From: Nitrosovibrio sp. Nv4
GTDB taxonomy: Bacteria; Pseudomonadota; Alphaproteobacteria; Acetobacterales; Acetobacteraceae
Direction of reading: 5' to 3'
Length of the DNA stretch: 36,611 nucleotides
Assembly: GCA_943330455.2 (NCBI GenBank)
Contig: CALQHT020000025.1
Coordinates: forward strand, 1-36,611
Below are positions 16,616-25,220 of this stretch, piece after piece; the first letter of the stretch is position 1; the number at the start of each line of letters is the position of its first letter. The notes under the pieces were generated by a model, which did not search any database, was not told where the DNA came from, and worked only from the letters and a program-made list of their open reading frames with translations. A program made the translations under genes and the position numbers.

Positions 16616-17806
16616 GTGACCCTGAACGATACCGTTGGCGCATTCATCCCAGGCGAACGCCATCAGGTGCCCCCGCTGGCCGCGGGCCGGCTGAGCGGTC
16701 TCACCTTCGCCGTCAAGGACCTGTTCGACGTCGCCGGCGCGGTCACGACTTACGGCAATCCTGATTGGGCGGCCTCTCATGGGGTCGCGAGCGTCACCGC
16801 GCCGGTCGTCACGTCCTTGCTGCAGGCCGGCGCCTATCTGGCGGGCAAGACCAAGACTCATGAACTGGCCTACGGGCTGACGGGGGAGAATATCTGGCAC
16901 GGCACACCGATCAATCCGCGGGCGCCCGACCGCTTCCCGGGCGGGTCGAGCTGCGGGTCGGCCGCCGCCGTTGCCGCCAATCTGGTGGATTTCGCGATTG
17001 GGTCCGACACCGGTGGCTCGGTCCGCATCCCAGCGAGCTATTGCGGCCTTTACGGCATCCGGCCGACCTTCGGCGCCATCAGCCTTGCCGGGGTGTGTGC
17101 CTTGGCGCCCAGCCTGGACACGCCCGGCTGGTTTACCCGCACCGCGGCCTTGCTGGTCGAAATCGGCGATGTGCTGTTGCCCGGTGGGCGAACCGGGGCC
17201 AGCGGCCCATTCCTGCGCGTGGAAGAAGCGTGGGTAAACGCCCAGCCGGAGGTTGCAGAGGCGCTGCGCCCGGCTTTGGAGCGGTTGCAGCAACTGCGCG
17301 GACGGCCAATTGGTATCAGCCTGTTGCCAGAAGGTGTGGATAGTCTGTACGACCATTTCCGTACCGTGCAGGCCGAGGAAGTCTGGGCGGCCCACGGGAC
17401 CTGGGTCGAAAAAGTGAAACCCCGCTTCAGCCCATCGGTTCAGGGACGCTTTGCCGCGGCCAAAGCCACCACGCCGGCGATCGCCGCGCCAGGGCGGGCC
17501 TTCCGGCGCCAGTTGCAGGCGCGAGTCCTGCCGTTGCTCGCTGGCGGAGCGGTGATGGTCTACCCGACCAGCCCCTGCGTGGCGCCGCTGCTGACCGCCG
17601 GGCCAGGCGAACAGGACGGGGTCCGCCAGGCGACCATCGGCGTCACCGCCATCGCCGGGTTCTGTGGCCTGCCTGAGGTGAGCTTGCCCGTTGGTTCGGT
17701 CAACGGGCTTCCTGTCGGCTTGTCGCTGGTGGCCGGTCCGGGGCAGGATCGCGCCTTGCTCAGCTTGGCCTGCGACGCCGCATCCCTTCTGGGCCTTCCG
17801 GTCTAA
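16616..17806 (+). CDS. Amidase-signature family hydrolase
   Basis: A 396-residue cytoplasmic amidase. The Ser-cisSer-Lys triad can be read directly: K34 in FAVKDLFD, S111 in FPGGSSCGSAAA and S135 in GSDTGGSVRIPA, with the 24-residue spacing between the two serines that the family shows. The enzyme hydrolyses a carboxamide; the substrate is not predictable. At under 400 residues it is shorter than GatA (about 480), and no gatB or gatC is nearby, so it is not the tRNA amidotransferase. The start is GTG with AAGGA ten bases upstream. It begins a plus-strand operon with an acetyltransferase (27 bases later) and an AmpG-like permease. Confidence 0.9.
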   Translation: MTLNDTVGAFIPGERHQVPPLAAGRLSGLTFAVKDLFDVAGAVTTYGNPDWAASHGVASVTAPVVTSLLQAGAYLAGKTKTHELAYGLTGENIWHGTPINPRAPDRFPGGSSCGSAAAVAANLVDFAIGSDTGGSVRIPASYCGLYGIRPTFGAISLAGVCALAPSLDTPGWFTRTAALLVEIGDVLLPGGRTGASGPFLRVEEAWVNAQPEVAEALRPALERLQQLRGRPIGISLLPEGVDSLYDHFRTVQAEEVWAAHGTWVEKVKPRFSPSVQGRFAAAKATTPAIAAPGRAFRRQLQARVLPLLAGGAVMVYPTSPCVAPLLTAGPGEQDGVRQATIGVTAIAGFCGLPEVSLPVGSVNGLPVGLSLVAGPGQDRALLSLACDAASLLGLPV

Positions 17807-17833
17807 CAGGCCCCCCCTCACAGGAACTTCGGA

Positions 17834-18352
17834 ATGCAGATTCGTGCTGCCACAGAGGCGGATATCCCGGAAATCCAGACGATCTACGCCCACCACGTCC
17901 TGCATGGCACCGGCACGTTCGACGAGGAACCGCCCTCGGTCGAAGACATGCAGCACAAATTTCACAAAGTCACCGGGGAAGGCGGCGCCTGGCTGGTTGC
18001 CTCCGATGCTACCGGCGTCCTCGGTTACGCCTATTACAATCAGTTCCGCGACCGATCCGCCTATCGCTATTGCGTCGAGGACAGCATCTATGTGCGTGAC
18101 GACGTGCGTGGCCAGGGCGTGGGCAAGGCGCTGGTCGGTCAATTGATAGACGACGCCACCGCGCGCGGCATGCGGCAGATGATCGCGGTGATCGGCGATT
18201 CCGAGAATGTCGGGTCGATCGGCGTGCATGCCAGCCTGGGTTTCCACATGGTCGGGACCCTGAAGGCCGTCGGTGTGAAATTCGGCCGTTGGGTGGACGT
18301 GGTGTCGATGCAGCGTCCGCTCGGCCGCGGCGATGCCAATTTGCCCGAGTGA
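17834..18352 (+). CDS. GNAT acetyltransferase, phosphinothricin (PAT) type
   Basis: A 172-residue acetyl-CoA-dependent N-acetyltransferase. The acetyl-CoA loop is RGQGVGKALVGQLID (about residues 95-109). The opening IRAATEADIPEIQTIYAHHV and the segment GTGTFDEEPPS are characteristic of the PAT/MnaT group, whose members acetylate phosphinothricin, methionine sulfoximine or related amino acid analogues. Near the C-terminus LGFHMVGTLKAVGVKFGRW matches the family. AGGA lies close upstream of the ATG. It sits between the amidase and the AmpG-like gene with gaps of 27 and 21 bases. Family assignment is firm; substrate is inference. Confidence 0.9.
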   Translation: MQIRAATEADIPEIQTIYAHHVLHGTGTFDEEPPSVEDMQHKFHKVTGEGGAWLVASDATGVLGYAYYNQFRDRSAYRYCVEDSIYVRDDVRGQGVGKALVGQLIDDATARGMRQMIAVIGDSENVGSIGVHASLGFHMVGTLKAVGVKFGRWVDVVSMQRPLGRGDANLPE

Positions 18353-18373
18353 TCGGAGAAGCGGTCCGCCCCC

Positions 18374-19633
18374 ATGCTGCGTGACAAGCGACTTTGGACC
18401 ATGGCCGCGTTCGGCTTCATGGCGGGCCTGCCGCTGCCGCTGTCCGGCTTTACCTTCCGCCTGTGGCTGTCGGAGGGTGGCGTTTCCCTGGCGATGATCG
18501 GGCTGACGGCCAATATCGGCCTTGCCTATTCGCTGAAATTCCTGTGGGCGCCGGTGCTGGACCAGGCGCGTCCGCCGGGACCGCTGCGTTGGCTGGGGCA
18601 ACGGCGAGGCTGGCTGATGACGATCCAGCCGCTGCTGGCGCTGTCCGCGCTGATGCTGGCGCTGTCAGACCCGGCCGCGGCGCCCGCCGCCGCCATCGCC
18701 GCCGCGGCTCTGGTCGCGTTTCTGTCCGCCAGCCAGGATATCGCGGTCGATGCGTGGCGGATCGAGGTCTTCCCACCCAAGCTCCAGGGCGCGGCCATGG
18801 CCGTTTATGTCTGGGGCTATCGGGCCGCCTTGCTGATCTCGGGCGCGGGCGCGATCAAAGCCGCCGATCTGATCGGGTGGCACACCGCGTTGTTGGGCGT
18901 GGCCCTGCTTTTGGCGCTCAGCCCCCTGGTCACGCTGCTGGCCCGCGAGCCCGATGTGGCACGGGATACGCAGGTCGAAACGCGGCCCGAGCGGTTCATA
19001 CCCCGCATCCGCCACGCCGTGGTCGATCCGCTGCGGGAGTTTCTGACCCGGCCCGGCGCGATCACCATCCTGGCCTTCGTCGCCCTGTTCAAGCTGGATG
19101 AGGCCATGGCCGGCGTCATGACCGCGCCGTTCTATCGGTCTCTGGGCTTCGACAAAAATGCCATCGCGGTGGCGAATTTCTTGCCCTCCTTGGCGGCGGT
19201 GCTGGCCGGGACGGCGATCGGTGGCTGGCTGGTGGCGCGCCTGGGTGTCGGCCGAGCCTTGCTGCTGACCGGCTGTGTGCAGAGCACGGCGGTGTCGATG
19301 TATGTCGTGCTCGCGTTCTCTCACGATCAGGTGCATGTGCTGTATTTCACCGTGTTCCTGGAGGCGTTTGTCGGTGGTCTGGCCGATGCGGCCTTCATCG
19401 CCTACCTGTCCGGGCTGTGCTCGGTGGCGTTCACGGCGACGCAATACGCGCTGCTGTCGTCCGTCGCCGCCATTGCGTTGCGCACCGTGGGCGGCCTGAC
19501 CGGGTTCCTGGCCGAGGCGGTCGGGTGGCCGATGTACTACTCGCTCTGCGTGGTGGCGACGTTGCCGTCGATTTTCCTGATGCTGCGGGTGCTGCGCCGC
19601 TACCCGCCGGTGGAGCGGGTGGCTGAGTCGTAG
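18374..19633 (+). CDS. AmpG-like major facilitator transporter
   Basis: A 419-residue inner-membrane protein with about 12 hydrophobic segments. The N-terminus (GLPLPLSGFTFRLWLSEGGV then GLTANIGLAYSLKFLWAPVLD) and the SQDIAVDAWRIE stretch are the hallmarks of the AmpG/SLC33 branch of the MFS. AmpG imports GlcNAc-anhydroMurNAc muropeptides for cell wall recycling. Whether this copy has that substrate or another acetylated compound cannot be told. It is preceded by GGAGAAG and lies 21 bases after the acetyltransferase stop. No beta-lactamase or ampR gene is adjacent. Confidence 0.85.
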   Translation: MLRDKRLWTMAAFGFMAGLPLPLSGFTFRLWLSEGGVSLAMIGLTANIGLAYSLKFLWAPVLDQARPPGPLRWLGQRRGWLMTIQPLLALSALMLALSDPAAAPAAAIAAAALVAFLSASQDIAVDAWRIEVFPPKLQGAAMAVYVWGYRAALLISGAGAIKAADLIGWHTALLGVALLLALSPLVTLLAREPDVARDTQVETRPERFIPRIRHAVVDPLREFLTRPGAITILAFVALFKLDEAMAGVMTAPFYRSLGFDKNAIAVANFLPSLAAVLAGTAIGGWLVARLGVGRALLLTGCVQSTAVSMYVVLAFSHDQVHVLYFTVFLEAFVGGLADAAFIAYLSGLCSVAFTATQYALLSSVAAIALRTVGGLTGFLAEAVGWPMYYSLCVVATLPSIFLMLRVLRRYPPVERVAES

Positions 19634-19673
19634 GGACAACATAAGCTTGGCAAACCGCCGGCGTGAATGTTAG

Positions 19674-19685
19674 GTTACATGTAAC
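19674..19685. promoter_or_regulatory. Palindrome upstream of mazEF, possible operator
   Basis: GTTACATGTAAC is a perfect 12-base palindrome 144-155 bases upstream of the antitoxin start. It lies in the only gap between the AmpG-like gene and the toxin-antitoxin pair. MazE-type antitoxins repress their own promoters through short palindromes, so this is a reasonable but unproved operator. Confidence 0.4.
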
Positions 19686-19828
19686 TCTAAGCGGGTTTGC
19701 TTTCGACCCATCGCATAACGCCACACGCTGTTGTCATGCTCCGGCTTGCTTCGAGTTTGACAAATGGAGGCGCTCCCCGAACGGTCAGGGTGGATCGCGG
19801 TTGGCGGAACTCGACCGGAAAGTCTGCC

Positions 19829-20083
19829 ATGGCGACCGCAACCATCCCCACGCAATCTCGACAGAAGGTTAGGGAGCACCGTTCGCGTCTGCGCGAGCAA
19901 GGGTTGCGCCCGATCCAGATCTGGGTGCCGGACATGCGCTCGCCAAAGTTCCGCGCCGAAGCACATCGTCAGTCGTTGGCCGTCGCGGGCAGCGCCGGTG
20001 CGCGAGACGATCAAGCCTTCATCGACTCGCTTTCCATCCTCGACGATGCGGATGACGGCTCCAACGATCAACCTCGGGAATGA
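19829..20083 (+). CDS. MazE-type antitoxin (DUF3018 family)
   Basis: An 84-residue antitoxin. The segment SRQKVREHRSRLREQGLRPI followed by QIWVPDMRSPKFRAEAHRQS is the characteristic core of the DUF3018 antitoxin family, which pairs with MazF/PemK toxins. The N-terminal part probably binds DNA, and the acidic C-terminus (DDADDGSND) would wrap the toxin. The ATG giving MATATIPTQSR is preceded by GGAAAG seven bases upstream. Longer upstream starts in the same frame lack family similarity. Its stop overlaps the toxin start as ATGA, which indicates translational coupling. Confidence 0.88.
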   Translation: MATATIPTQSRQKVREHRSRLREQGLRPIQIWVPDMRSPKFRAEAHRQSLAVAGSAGARDDQAFIDSLSILDDADDGSNDQPRE

Positions 20084-20433
20084 GGCGGGGTGACGTCTGG
20101 ACCGTTGCAGGTGGCAAGGATTACGCCGGCAAGCCTCGCCCGGTGATTATCATCCAGGATGATCGGTTCGACGCCACGCATTCCATCGCGATCTGTGCAT
20201 TCACCACGGATGAGACGGATGCCCCATTGTTCCGGCTGCCAGTCGTGCCGAACCAACGGAATGGTCTGCGCATGGGTTGCCGATTGATGGTGGACAAGAT
20301 GACCACTATCCCGAAGTCCAAACTCGGTTCGCGGATTGGCAGGTTGGACGATGCCGATATACTGCGCCTTAATCAGGCCATTCTGGTGTTTCTTGGATTG
20401 GCGGTTTCTCCACGGTCCAGCCGAACGGACTGA
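20080..20433 (+). CDS. MazF/PemK-type endoribonuclease toxin
   Basis: A 117-residue toxin of the PemK/MazF fold. It starts MRRGDVWTVAGGKDYAGKPR, where RGDVW and the KPRPVIIIQDD strand are family hallmarks. The conserved serine/threonine region TTDETDAPLFRLPV and the MVDKMTTIPKSKLG strand are present. MazF enzymes cut single-stranded mRNA at short motifs to stop growth. The start overlaps the antitoxin stop by four bases. Length (usual 105-120) and motifs suggest an intact toxin. Confidence 0.9.
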   Translation: MRRGDVWTVAGGKDYAGKPRPVIIIQDDRFDATHSIAICAFTTDETDAPLFRLPVVPNQRNGLRMGCRLMVDKMTTIPKSKLGSRIGRLDDADILRLNQAILVFLGLAVSPRSSRTD

Positions 20434-20615
20434 CGCCCGAGAGATCGGAGGACCGGGGTGCTGGCTTGTCTCACTGCCCGATCTGATCTTGCATCGTAAC
20501 TGGGACCGCCTGGTGCTCGGCATAATCCGATCAGCGCAGCGATCATGCCATGCGTCGTCGTGGCGAGGACGCGTTCGTGTGCCACGCCCCCGCCCGGGGC
20601 CGGTTACGAGAGCCA

Positions 20616-20640
20616 GCAGGCGCGATCACGTCACGCCTGC
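20616..20640. terminator. Inverted repeat past the SDR gene, weak terminator candidate
   Basis: Seven-base arms GCAGGCG (20616-20622) and CGCCTGC (20634-20640) lie 13 bases past the stop of the minus-strand SDR gene and about 180 bases past the convergent mazF. No T-run follows, so a terminator role is only possible. The rest of 20434-20652 shows nothing recognisable. Confidence 0.3.
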
Positions 20641-20652
20641 CGGCCCGCCGCA

Positions 20653-21489
20653 CTACTTCGGCTCGATCGGCATCCGCGCGATCGACAGCCACGCGACCGG
20701 CGCCCCGGCCTTCTCCGCCGCCTGATCCGCCGGTACCGAACTATCCCAATCCGCTGCGATGAACCGCCGCCCGCTGACCGCATCCGCCGCGTCCGACACC
20801 AGCCAAAGCAGCGGCTTCACCATGATCTCGGGTTGCAGCATCTTCGCGGGATCGCCGGCGTTCTCGCCGACCAGAGGCGTATTGGTCACCCCGCCAGGCA
20901 CCAGCACATTCGCCGTCACCCCGGTGCCTCGCAAATCCGCCGCCAGCACGGCCATCGAGGACTCGGCCGCTGCCTTGCTCGATCCGTAGAGAAGGTAGCC
21001 TTCACGCACCATCGTCCCCAGGCTGGTGGTGACGGTGATGACCCGCCCTTTCCCCGCCTTCAGCATATGCGGCACCACGGCGCGCGCCATCATGATCGGG
21101 GCCGTCGCGTTCACCGCCAGAAAGCGAGCCCACTGCTCGGGCGTGATTTCCCACGCGCGGATCGGGTTCTGCCGCTGGTCCGCCTTTACCGCGGCCTGTC
21201 CCACGCCGGCCACGTTCAGCAGCACATCGATGCGTCCGGTGGGCTTCAACGCCTCGGCCACGATCCGGTCGAACGAGTCCGGCTGCGACAGATCGGCCTC
21301 CATCGTGACGACCGAACCAGACAGGCCCGCCGCCGCGGCTGGCATGGTGGCGAGCGTCGCGGGATTCCGATCCACCACCAGCACCGTGTAGCCGGCCCCG
21401 ACCAGCCCCAACGCCATGGCCTTGCCGATGCCACTGGCGCCACCGGTGACAATCGCGGTTTTTTTGGCCGTCGCACTGCGATCCGACAT
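20653..21489 (-). CDS. Short-chain dehydrogenase/reductase
   Basis: A 278-residue NAD(P)-dependent oxidoreductase of the classical SDR type. The cofactor motif TGGASGIG is at residues 15-22, NVAG at 92-95, and the catalytic residues are S156, Y168 and K172 (YGSSK). PGGVTNTP is the usual loop after the catalytic region. The C-terminal 50 residues include a module ending near RRFIAADWD, typical of SDRs that act on secondary alcohols or 3-oxoacyl substrates. The substrate is not predictable. The ATG has a strong GGAGGAAA site. It is divergent from the upp gene across 121 bases. Confidence 0.9.
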   Translation of the reverse strand: MSDRSATAKKTAIVTGGASGIGKAMALGLVGAGYTVLVVDRNPATLATMPAAAAGLSGSVVTMEADLSQPDSFDRIVAEALKPTGRIDVLLNVAGVGQAAVKADQRQNPIRAWEITPEQWARFLAVNATAPIMMARAVVPHMLKAGKGRVITVTTSLGTMVREGYLLYGSSKAAAESSMAVLAADLRGTGVTANVLVPGGVTNTPLVGENAGDPAKMLQPEIMVKPLLWLVSDAADAVSGRRFIAADWDSSVPADQAAEKAGAPVAWLSIARMPIEPK

Positions 21490-21610
21490 GTGTTTCCTCC
21501 GTTGTTTGTCTGTGCGGGGGACTGTTCCAGAAACCGGGCGAGCGCGCCAGTTCTGGCCTTCCAGGTGGGGCTGTGGTTGGTTGATGAAGGTTGCGAGAAA
21601 AGGGGGCGGC

Positions 21611-22252
21611 GTGACGGAAGAATTCCCGACGGTGACGGTCGTCGACCACCCGCTGGTGCGCCACAAGCTGACATTGCTGCGCGACCGTCTCACGTCATCG
21701 CCGCAATTCCGCGCCCTGACCCGGGAACTGAGCATCATCGTCGGCCTGGAGGCCACGCGTGACCTGGCGCTGGAACCCATCTCCATCGAAACGCCCCTGG
21801 AGCCCATGCAAGGTCACCGACTGCTCGGCGGCGGGCCGTGCGTCGTTTCGATCCTGCGGGCGGGGAACGGGATGCTGGACGGGATGCTGCAAATCATGCC
21901 GAGCGCTGGGGCCGGACATATTGGGCTGGCGCGGGATGAGGCGACGTTGCTGCCGGTGGAGTATTATCTGAAATTACCGGCTGATATCGGGGGGCGCGCG
22001 GTGATCGCGGTGGATCCGATGTTGGCCACCGGAGGGTCGGCGGTCGCCGCGATCGATCGGTTGAAGCAAGCCGGTGCCGGCCCGATCAGGTTCGCCTGTC
22101 TGATCGCGGCGCCGGAGGGGTTGCGACGCCTGACCGCGGCTCACCCGGACGTGCCGATCTTCACCGCGGCCATCGACCGGCAACTGGACGAGCGCGGCTA
22201 TATCCGTCCCGGTCTCGGCGATGCGGGGGACCGTCTGCATGGAACGACATAG
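21611..22252 (+). CDS. upp: Uracil phosphoribosyltransferase
   Basis: A 213-residue pyrimidine-salvage enzyme that makes UMP from uracil and PRPP. It contains the family segments [27 protein letters not shown], the PRPP-binding loop [15 protein letters not shown] and the uracil-binding C-terminus [12 protein letters not shown]. The GTG start with AGGGGG just upstream gives the normal family length (208-216). An in-frame ATG at 21584 would give 222 residues. The usual arginine-rich RAG context is retained as LRAGNG. It is divergent from the SDR gene. Confidence 0.93.
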   Translation: MTEEFPTVTVVDHPLVRHKLTLLRDRLTSSPQFRALTRELSIIVGLEATRDLALEPISIETPLEPMQGHRLLGGGPCVVSILRAGNGMLDGMLQIMPSAGAGHIGLARDEATLLPVEYYLKLPADIGGRAVIAVDPMLATGGSAVAAIDRLKQAGAGPIRFACLIAAPEGLRRLTAAHPDVPIFTAAIDRQLDERGYIRPGLGDAGDRLHGTT

Positions 22253-22593
22253 GCCGCCCCGAGGGCTGGTTCACAAGAAAGTGAGGGCGCGGGATTTCCG
22301 TGCCAGCGGCCCGCGGTGATCGCCGGCCAATAAGAGGCCGGTACCCCCGGTCAGGCCCTGCCGCCATAGCCTGGCGCATGTTCATCGAGCATTTTCGGCC
22401 CAAACTTGGCATCAGGCCCGTCCACCGAGCCTGGTTGAGGCACGCCATGGCACCCGCGAAAAATTGGCGCGACGGTCTATAAAATAGGTGGTGAACCCGG
22501 CATACTACCAATGGTACGATTTTCTGCAGGGGATGAACCCTACGGGCGAAGCGTTCCTTCACGACGACGGGCGAATTCAGCGGGGGGGGGGAC
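22253..22593. other. Gene-free stretch upstream of the response regulator
   Basis: This 341-base region has no convincing gene. Short minus-strand frames read through it without a recognisable product or codon bias. It holds a short dyad TACCA-A-TGGTA (22506-22516), an AT-rich patch near 22480 (TATAAAATAGG) that could belong to a promoter, and a run of ten G (22582-22591) directly before the response-regulator start. Confidence 0.4.
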
Positions 22594-22971
22594 ATGACAC
22601 CTAAATTGCTGGTCATCGACGATGATCGCAGTACGGCATTGATTGTGGCCCGCATCGCCGAGACCACCGGCTTTTTGGTGAAAACAATCACGAACCCGTT
22701 CGAGGCCTTGGAGGCGTTTCTGGAGTTTGAACCGGATGTCGTGTTCCTGGACATGATCATGCCCGAGAAGGATGGGATCGACGTGCTGCAGGAGATCCTG
22801 CTGGCGGGGGCCCCCGGACGGATCGTTCTATCGTCCGGCTTTGGTCGCGGTTATCTGTCTCAGGCGAAAGAACTGGCGGAATTTTACGACAAAAACAATG
22901 TGGTAGTGCTCGACAAGCCGTTTCGCCGCGAAGACCTCTTGAACGCGCTGCGGGGACCAAACCCTACTTGA
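22594..22971 (+). CDS. Single-domain response regulator (REC)
   Basis: A 125-residue receiver domain with no output domain. Conserved residues are the acidic pair D9/D10/D11, the phosphoacceptor D53 in DVVFLDMIMPEKDG, the switch serine S80 or S81, and K108 in LDKPF. Such proteins pass phosphoryl groups in relays or bind targets as CheY does. The sequence is not clearly CheY; it resembles stand-alone REC proteins seen beside hybrid kinases. No kinase is encoded in the window. The ATG is two bases after a run of ten G that must serve as the ribosome-binding site. A chemoreceptor gene follows after 215 bases, so a link to chemotaxis is possible. Confidence 0.9.
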   Translation: MTPKLLVIDDDRSTALIVARIAETTGFLVKTITNPFEALEAFLEFEPDVVFLDMIMPEKDGIDVLQEILLAGAPGRIVLSSGFGRGYLSQAKELAEFYDKNNVVVLDKPFRREDLLNALRGPNPT

Positions 22972-22981
22972 AGCAGAATAA

Positions 22982-22998
22982 CCGCCCGGGTAGGGCGG
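22982..22998 (+). terminator. Hairpin after the response regulator
   Basis: CCGCCC (22982-22987) and GGGCGG (22993-22998) form a six-base stem with a five-base loop, ten bases past the response-regulator stop. No T-run follows, so termination would be weak. Confidence 0.3.
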
Positions 22999-23145
22999 AA
23001 CGAGGAACCCTGTCGCGCGAAGGGGATGATCACCGCGCGTTCTCGGCATATATTTGCCCGCGCGCCATGCCCGCGGCGAATGTCTCGGCGGTCACAGTGT
23101 CGCCAGTAGTAACGCCTCTTTAATCTCCAGCACCTAGGGTCCCGG

Positions 23146-23169
23146 CATGCATCGGACGAGCGATGCATG
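23146..23169 (+). promoter_or_regulatory. Inverted repeat in the leader of the chemoreceptor gene
   Basis: CATGCATCG (23146-23154) and CGATGCATG (23161-23169) are perfect nine-base arms around a six-base loop. The element ends just before the AAGGG ribosome-binding site (about 23174) and 17 bases before the ATG at 23187. It could be an operator or an RNA hairpin that controls access to the ribosome-binding site. Confidence 0.45.
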
Positions 23170-23186
23170 GACGAAGGGCAGTGCCG

Positions 23187-25184
23187 ATGATCAAGTGGTT
23201 GGGCAACACGAATATCACCACACGATTATTCGGCATCTTGGCGCTGCTCGGCCTTACCGCCTGCATCGCCGGCGGCTCGATCGTCCATGTCCTGCGCGTG
23301 TACAGCGACACCGTCACGGCCATGCAGCGAGCGTCGGACCGGGCGATCATCGCCGAACAGGTCAATGGCCTGATCAACGCGGTCGTGATGGACTCGCGCG
23401 GTGTCTACATGGCCAAGAATGCCGCCGATGTGGAGAAATTCGGCAAGCCACTGCTGAAGAACCTAACGAATATCGAGGATCTGGTGGCGCGCTGGGCCAC
23501 GTTGGTCGGCCAGGAATCACGCGCGGACTTCGACGATTGTGTCCGGCAGGTGCGGGATTTCGTGTCCCTGCGCACCGCGGTGGTCGAGGCCGGGCGGACT
23601 CAAGGCGGTCCGGCCGCCGACAAGATTGGCAACAACGACGCCAATCGATCAAACCGGCAGGCGTTCAACCAGGCGGTCGTGGTGCTGGCGCAGAAAAACG
23701 CCAGGGAAATCAATGCCCTGGGTGATGAACTGGCGCGGTTTCGGGGGGCTGTGTCGACGGCCCTGCCGGTGATCCTGGTCGGCGGAATCCTCTTTGCCGC
23801 CGCGCTATCGGCTTTCCTGGTGGTCGGCGGCATCACGCGCCCCCTTAAACGGATCACAGGGGCGATGCGGCAATTGGCGGCTGGCGATCTGAACGTTCAG
23901 GTGACCGGACAGGATCGGACCCACGAGATCGGCCAGATATCAGCGGCGCTGGAGCATTTCCGTCGCCAAGCCACCGAAAACCGGGCTCTGACCGCGGCGC
24001 GAGAGCAGGAGCGCCGAACCACCGAACAGCAAAAGCGCCTGGCTTTGGTCACCATGGCCGAACGGATCGAGGCGGCGGCGGGCGACGCGTTGGCGCAGAT
24101 TGGCCTGCGGAATACGGAACTGACCCAAATCGCCGACGAAATGCGCGCATTGGCCGAACGGACCGGTGGTTCGGCACATGGTGCCGCGGCGGCGGCCTCC
24201 CAGGCTCTGGCGAACGCCCAAACCGTCGCGAGCGCCACGGAAGAACTCACGATGTCGATCCGCGAGATCAGCGGACAGATGAACCAGTCGGTCGCCATGA
24301 TCCAGGAAGCCGTCACGGCCGGCGGAGACACGCGCACCACGATCGATACCTTGAACGAGCGGGTTGGAAGAATCGGTCTGGTGGCGGATATGATCAACGA
24401 CATTGCCAACAAGACCAATCTTTTGGCGCTGAACGCGACGATCGAGGCGGCAAGGGCGGGGGAGGCCGGCAAGGGCTTTGCCGTCGTGGCCTCGGAGGTT
24501 AAGCAACTGGCCGGGCAGACCGCGCGGTCCACCCAGGATATTGCGCGCCATCTGGCGGAGGTGCGGTCGGCCACCACGGCGGCGGTCGATGCCGTCGGCC
24601 GGATCGAAACCACGATCGGTCGGATCAGCGAAGTCGCGGGATCCGTCGCGGCGGCGGTGGAGGAGCAGGGTCAGGCCACCGCCGAGATCGCCCGCAGCGT
24701 GGCGGAAACCACCCGTGCCGTTCAGGTGATCAGTGCCCGGAATGCCGACGTCTCGGTTGCGGCGGATGAAGGAACCGAACAGGCGGCCCAGATCCTGACC
24801 ATGACGCGGGGGATGGGCGACGCGGTCGCGGATCTGAAAACGACGGTCATCCGTGTCGTCCGTACCTCGACGGAGGAGGTCAATCGCCGCGACTCGATCC
24901 GCATCGCCCTGGATGCACCGTGTCGCATCGATCTCGGCAACCAATCCGATCCGGCGGCGCACCTGTTCGACGTCTCGATGGGAGGTGCCAAGGTCGTCAC
25001 GGAGCTGACGGCGGCGAGCGGGACGCGCGGGGTGTTGTATGTGTCCGGGGTCCCATGCGGGTTGCCGATGGTCGTGCAGGGCCAGGACCGCGGCGCGGTG
25101 CGGGTTGCCTTCGAGCTGGATGCGTCCGCCGCCGGTTCGTTGCAGGCGTTTATGGAGCGGCAGACGCAAGGTCAGGCAGCCTGA
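23187..25184 (+). CDS. Methyl-accepting chemotaxis protein with C-terminal PilZ domain
   Basis: A 665-residue inner-membrane chemoreceptor. Membrane helix 1 spans about residues 12-34, a periplasmic sensor about 35-185 and helix 2 about 190-215. HAMP follows (about 215-270), then the signalling coiled coil (about 290-555). The hairpin tip contains [20 protein letters not shown] and [18 protein letters not shown], which bind CheA and CheW. The C-terminal 100 residues are a PilZ domain with R568-x3-R572 and D595-x-S597-x2-G600, the c-di-GMP-binding motifs. Tlp1 of Azospirillum brasilense has the same arrangement. The ATG giving MIKWLGN has AAGGG nine bases upstream. An ATG 24 bases earlier lies inside the inverted repeat and is less likely. 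Confidence 0.93.
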   Translation: MIKWLGNTNITTRLFGILALLGLTACIAGGSIVHVLRVYSDTVTAMQRASDRAIIAEQVNGLINAVVMDSRGVYMAKNAADVEKFGKPLLKNLTNIEDLVARWATLVGQESRADFDDCVRQVRDFVSLRTAVVEAGRTQGGPAADKIGNNDANRSNRQAFNQAVVVLAQKNAREINALGDELARFRGAVSTALPVILVGGILFAAALSAFLVVGGITRPLKRITGAMRQLAAGDLNVQVTGQDRTHEIGQISAALEHFRRQATENRALTAAREQERRTTEQQKRLALVTMAERIEAAAGDALAQIGLRNTELTQIADEMRALAERTGGSAHGAAAAASQALANAQTVASATEELTMSIREISGQMNQSVAMIQEAVTAGGDTRTTIDTLNERVGRIGLVADMINDIANKTNLLALNATIEAARAGEAGKGFAVVASEVKQLAGQTARSTQDIARHLAEVRSATTAAVDAVGRIETTIGRISEVAGSVAAAVEEQGQATAEIARSVAETTRAVQVISARNADVSVAADEGTEQAAQILTMTRGMGDAVADLKTTVIRVVRTSTEEVNRRDSIRIALDAPCRIDLGNQSDPAAHLFDVSMGGAKVVTELTAASGTRGVLYVSGVPCGLPMVVQGQDRGAVRVAFELDASAAGSLQAFMERQTQGQAA

Positions 25185-25215
25185 AGTCGCTCGCCCCCCT
25201 GCAAAAGGGGGCGAC
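25185..25215. terminator. Bidirectional terminator between chemoreceptor and pirin genes
   Basis: AGTCGC-tcg-CCCCC (25185-25199) can pair with GGGGGCGACT (25206-25215) around a small A-rich loop, with a three-base bulge. It fills the 36-base gap between the convergent chemoreceptor and pirin genes. The T-run is missing, so it is a GC-type stem. Confidence 0.5.
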
Positions 25216-25220
25216 TGCCG

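Noticed and set aside
16249-16647. Minus-strand frame in the gap between exporter and amidase genes
   Set aside because: It overlaps the amidase start, has no ribosome-binding site and no family character; the gap is better explained as divergent promoters.
16616-17806. GatA subunit of tRNA amidotransferase
   Set aside because: Only 396 residues, no gatB or gatC nearby, and it is operonic with an acetyltransferase and a permease.
16376-18601. Minus-strand frame of 741 codons opposite the amidase, acetyltransferase and AmpG genes
   Set aside because: It runs antisense through three well-supported genes and has a low-complexity Gly/Gln/His composition.
24897-25184. A stand-alone PilZ gene after the chemoreceptor
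   Set aside because: The PilZ segment is in the same uninterrupted frame as the receptor, so it is a fused domain.
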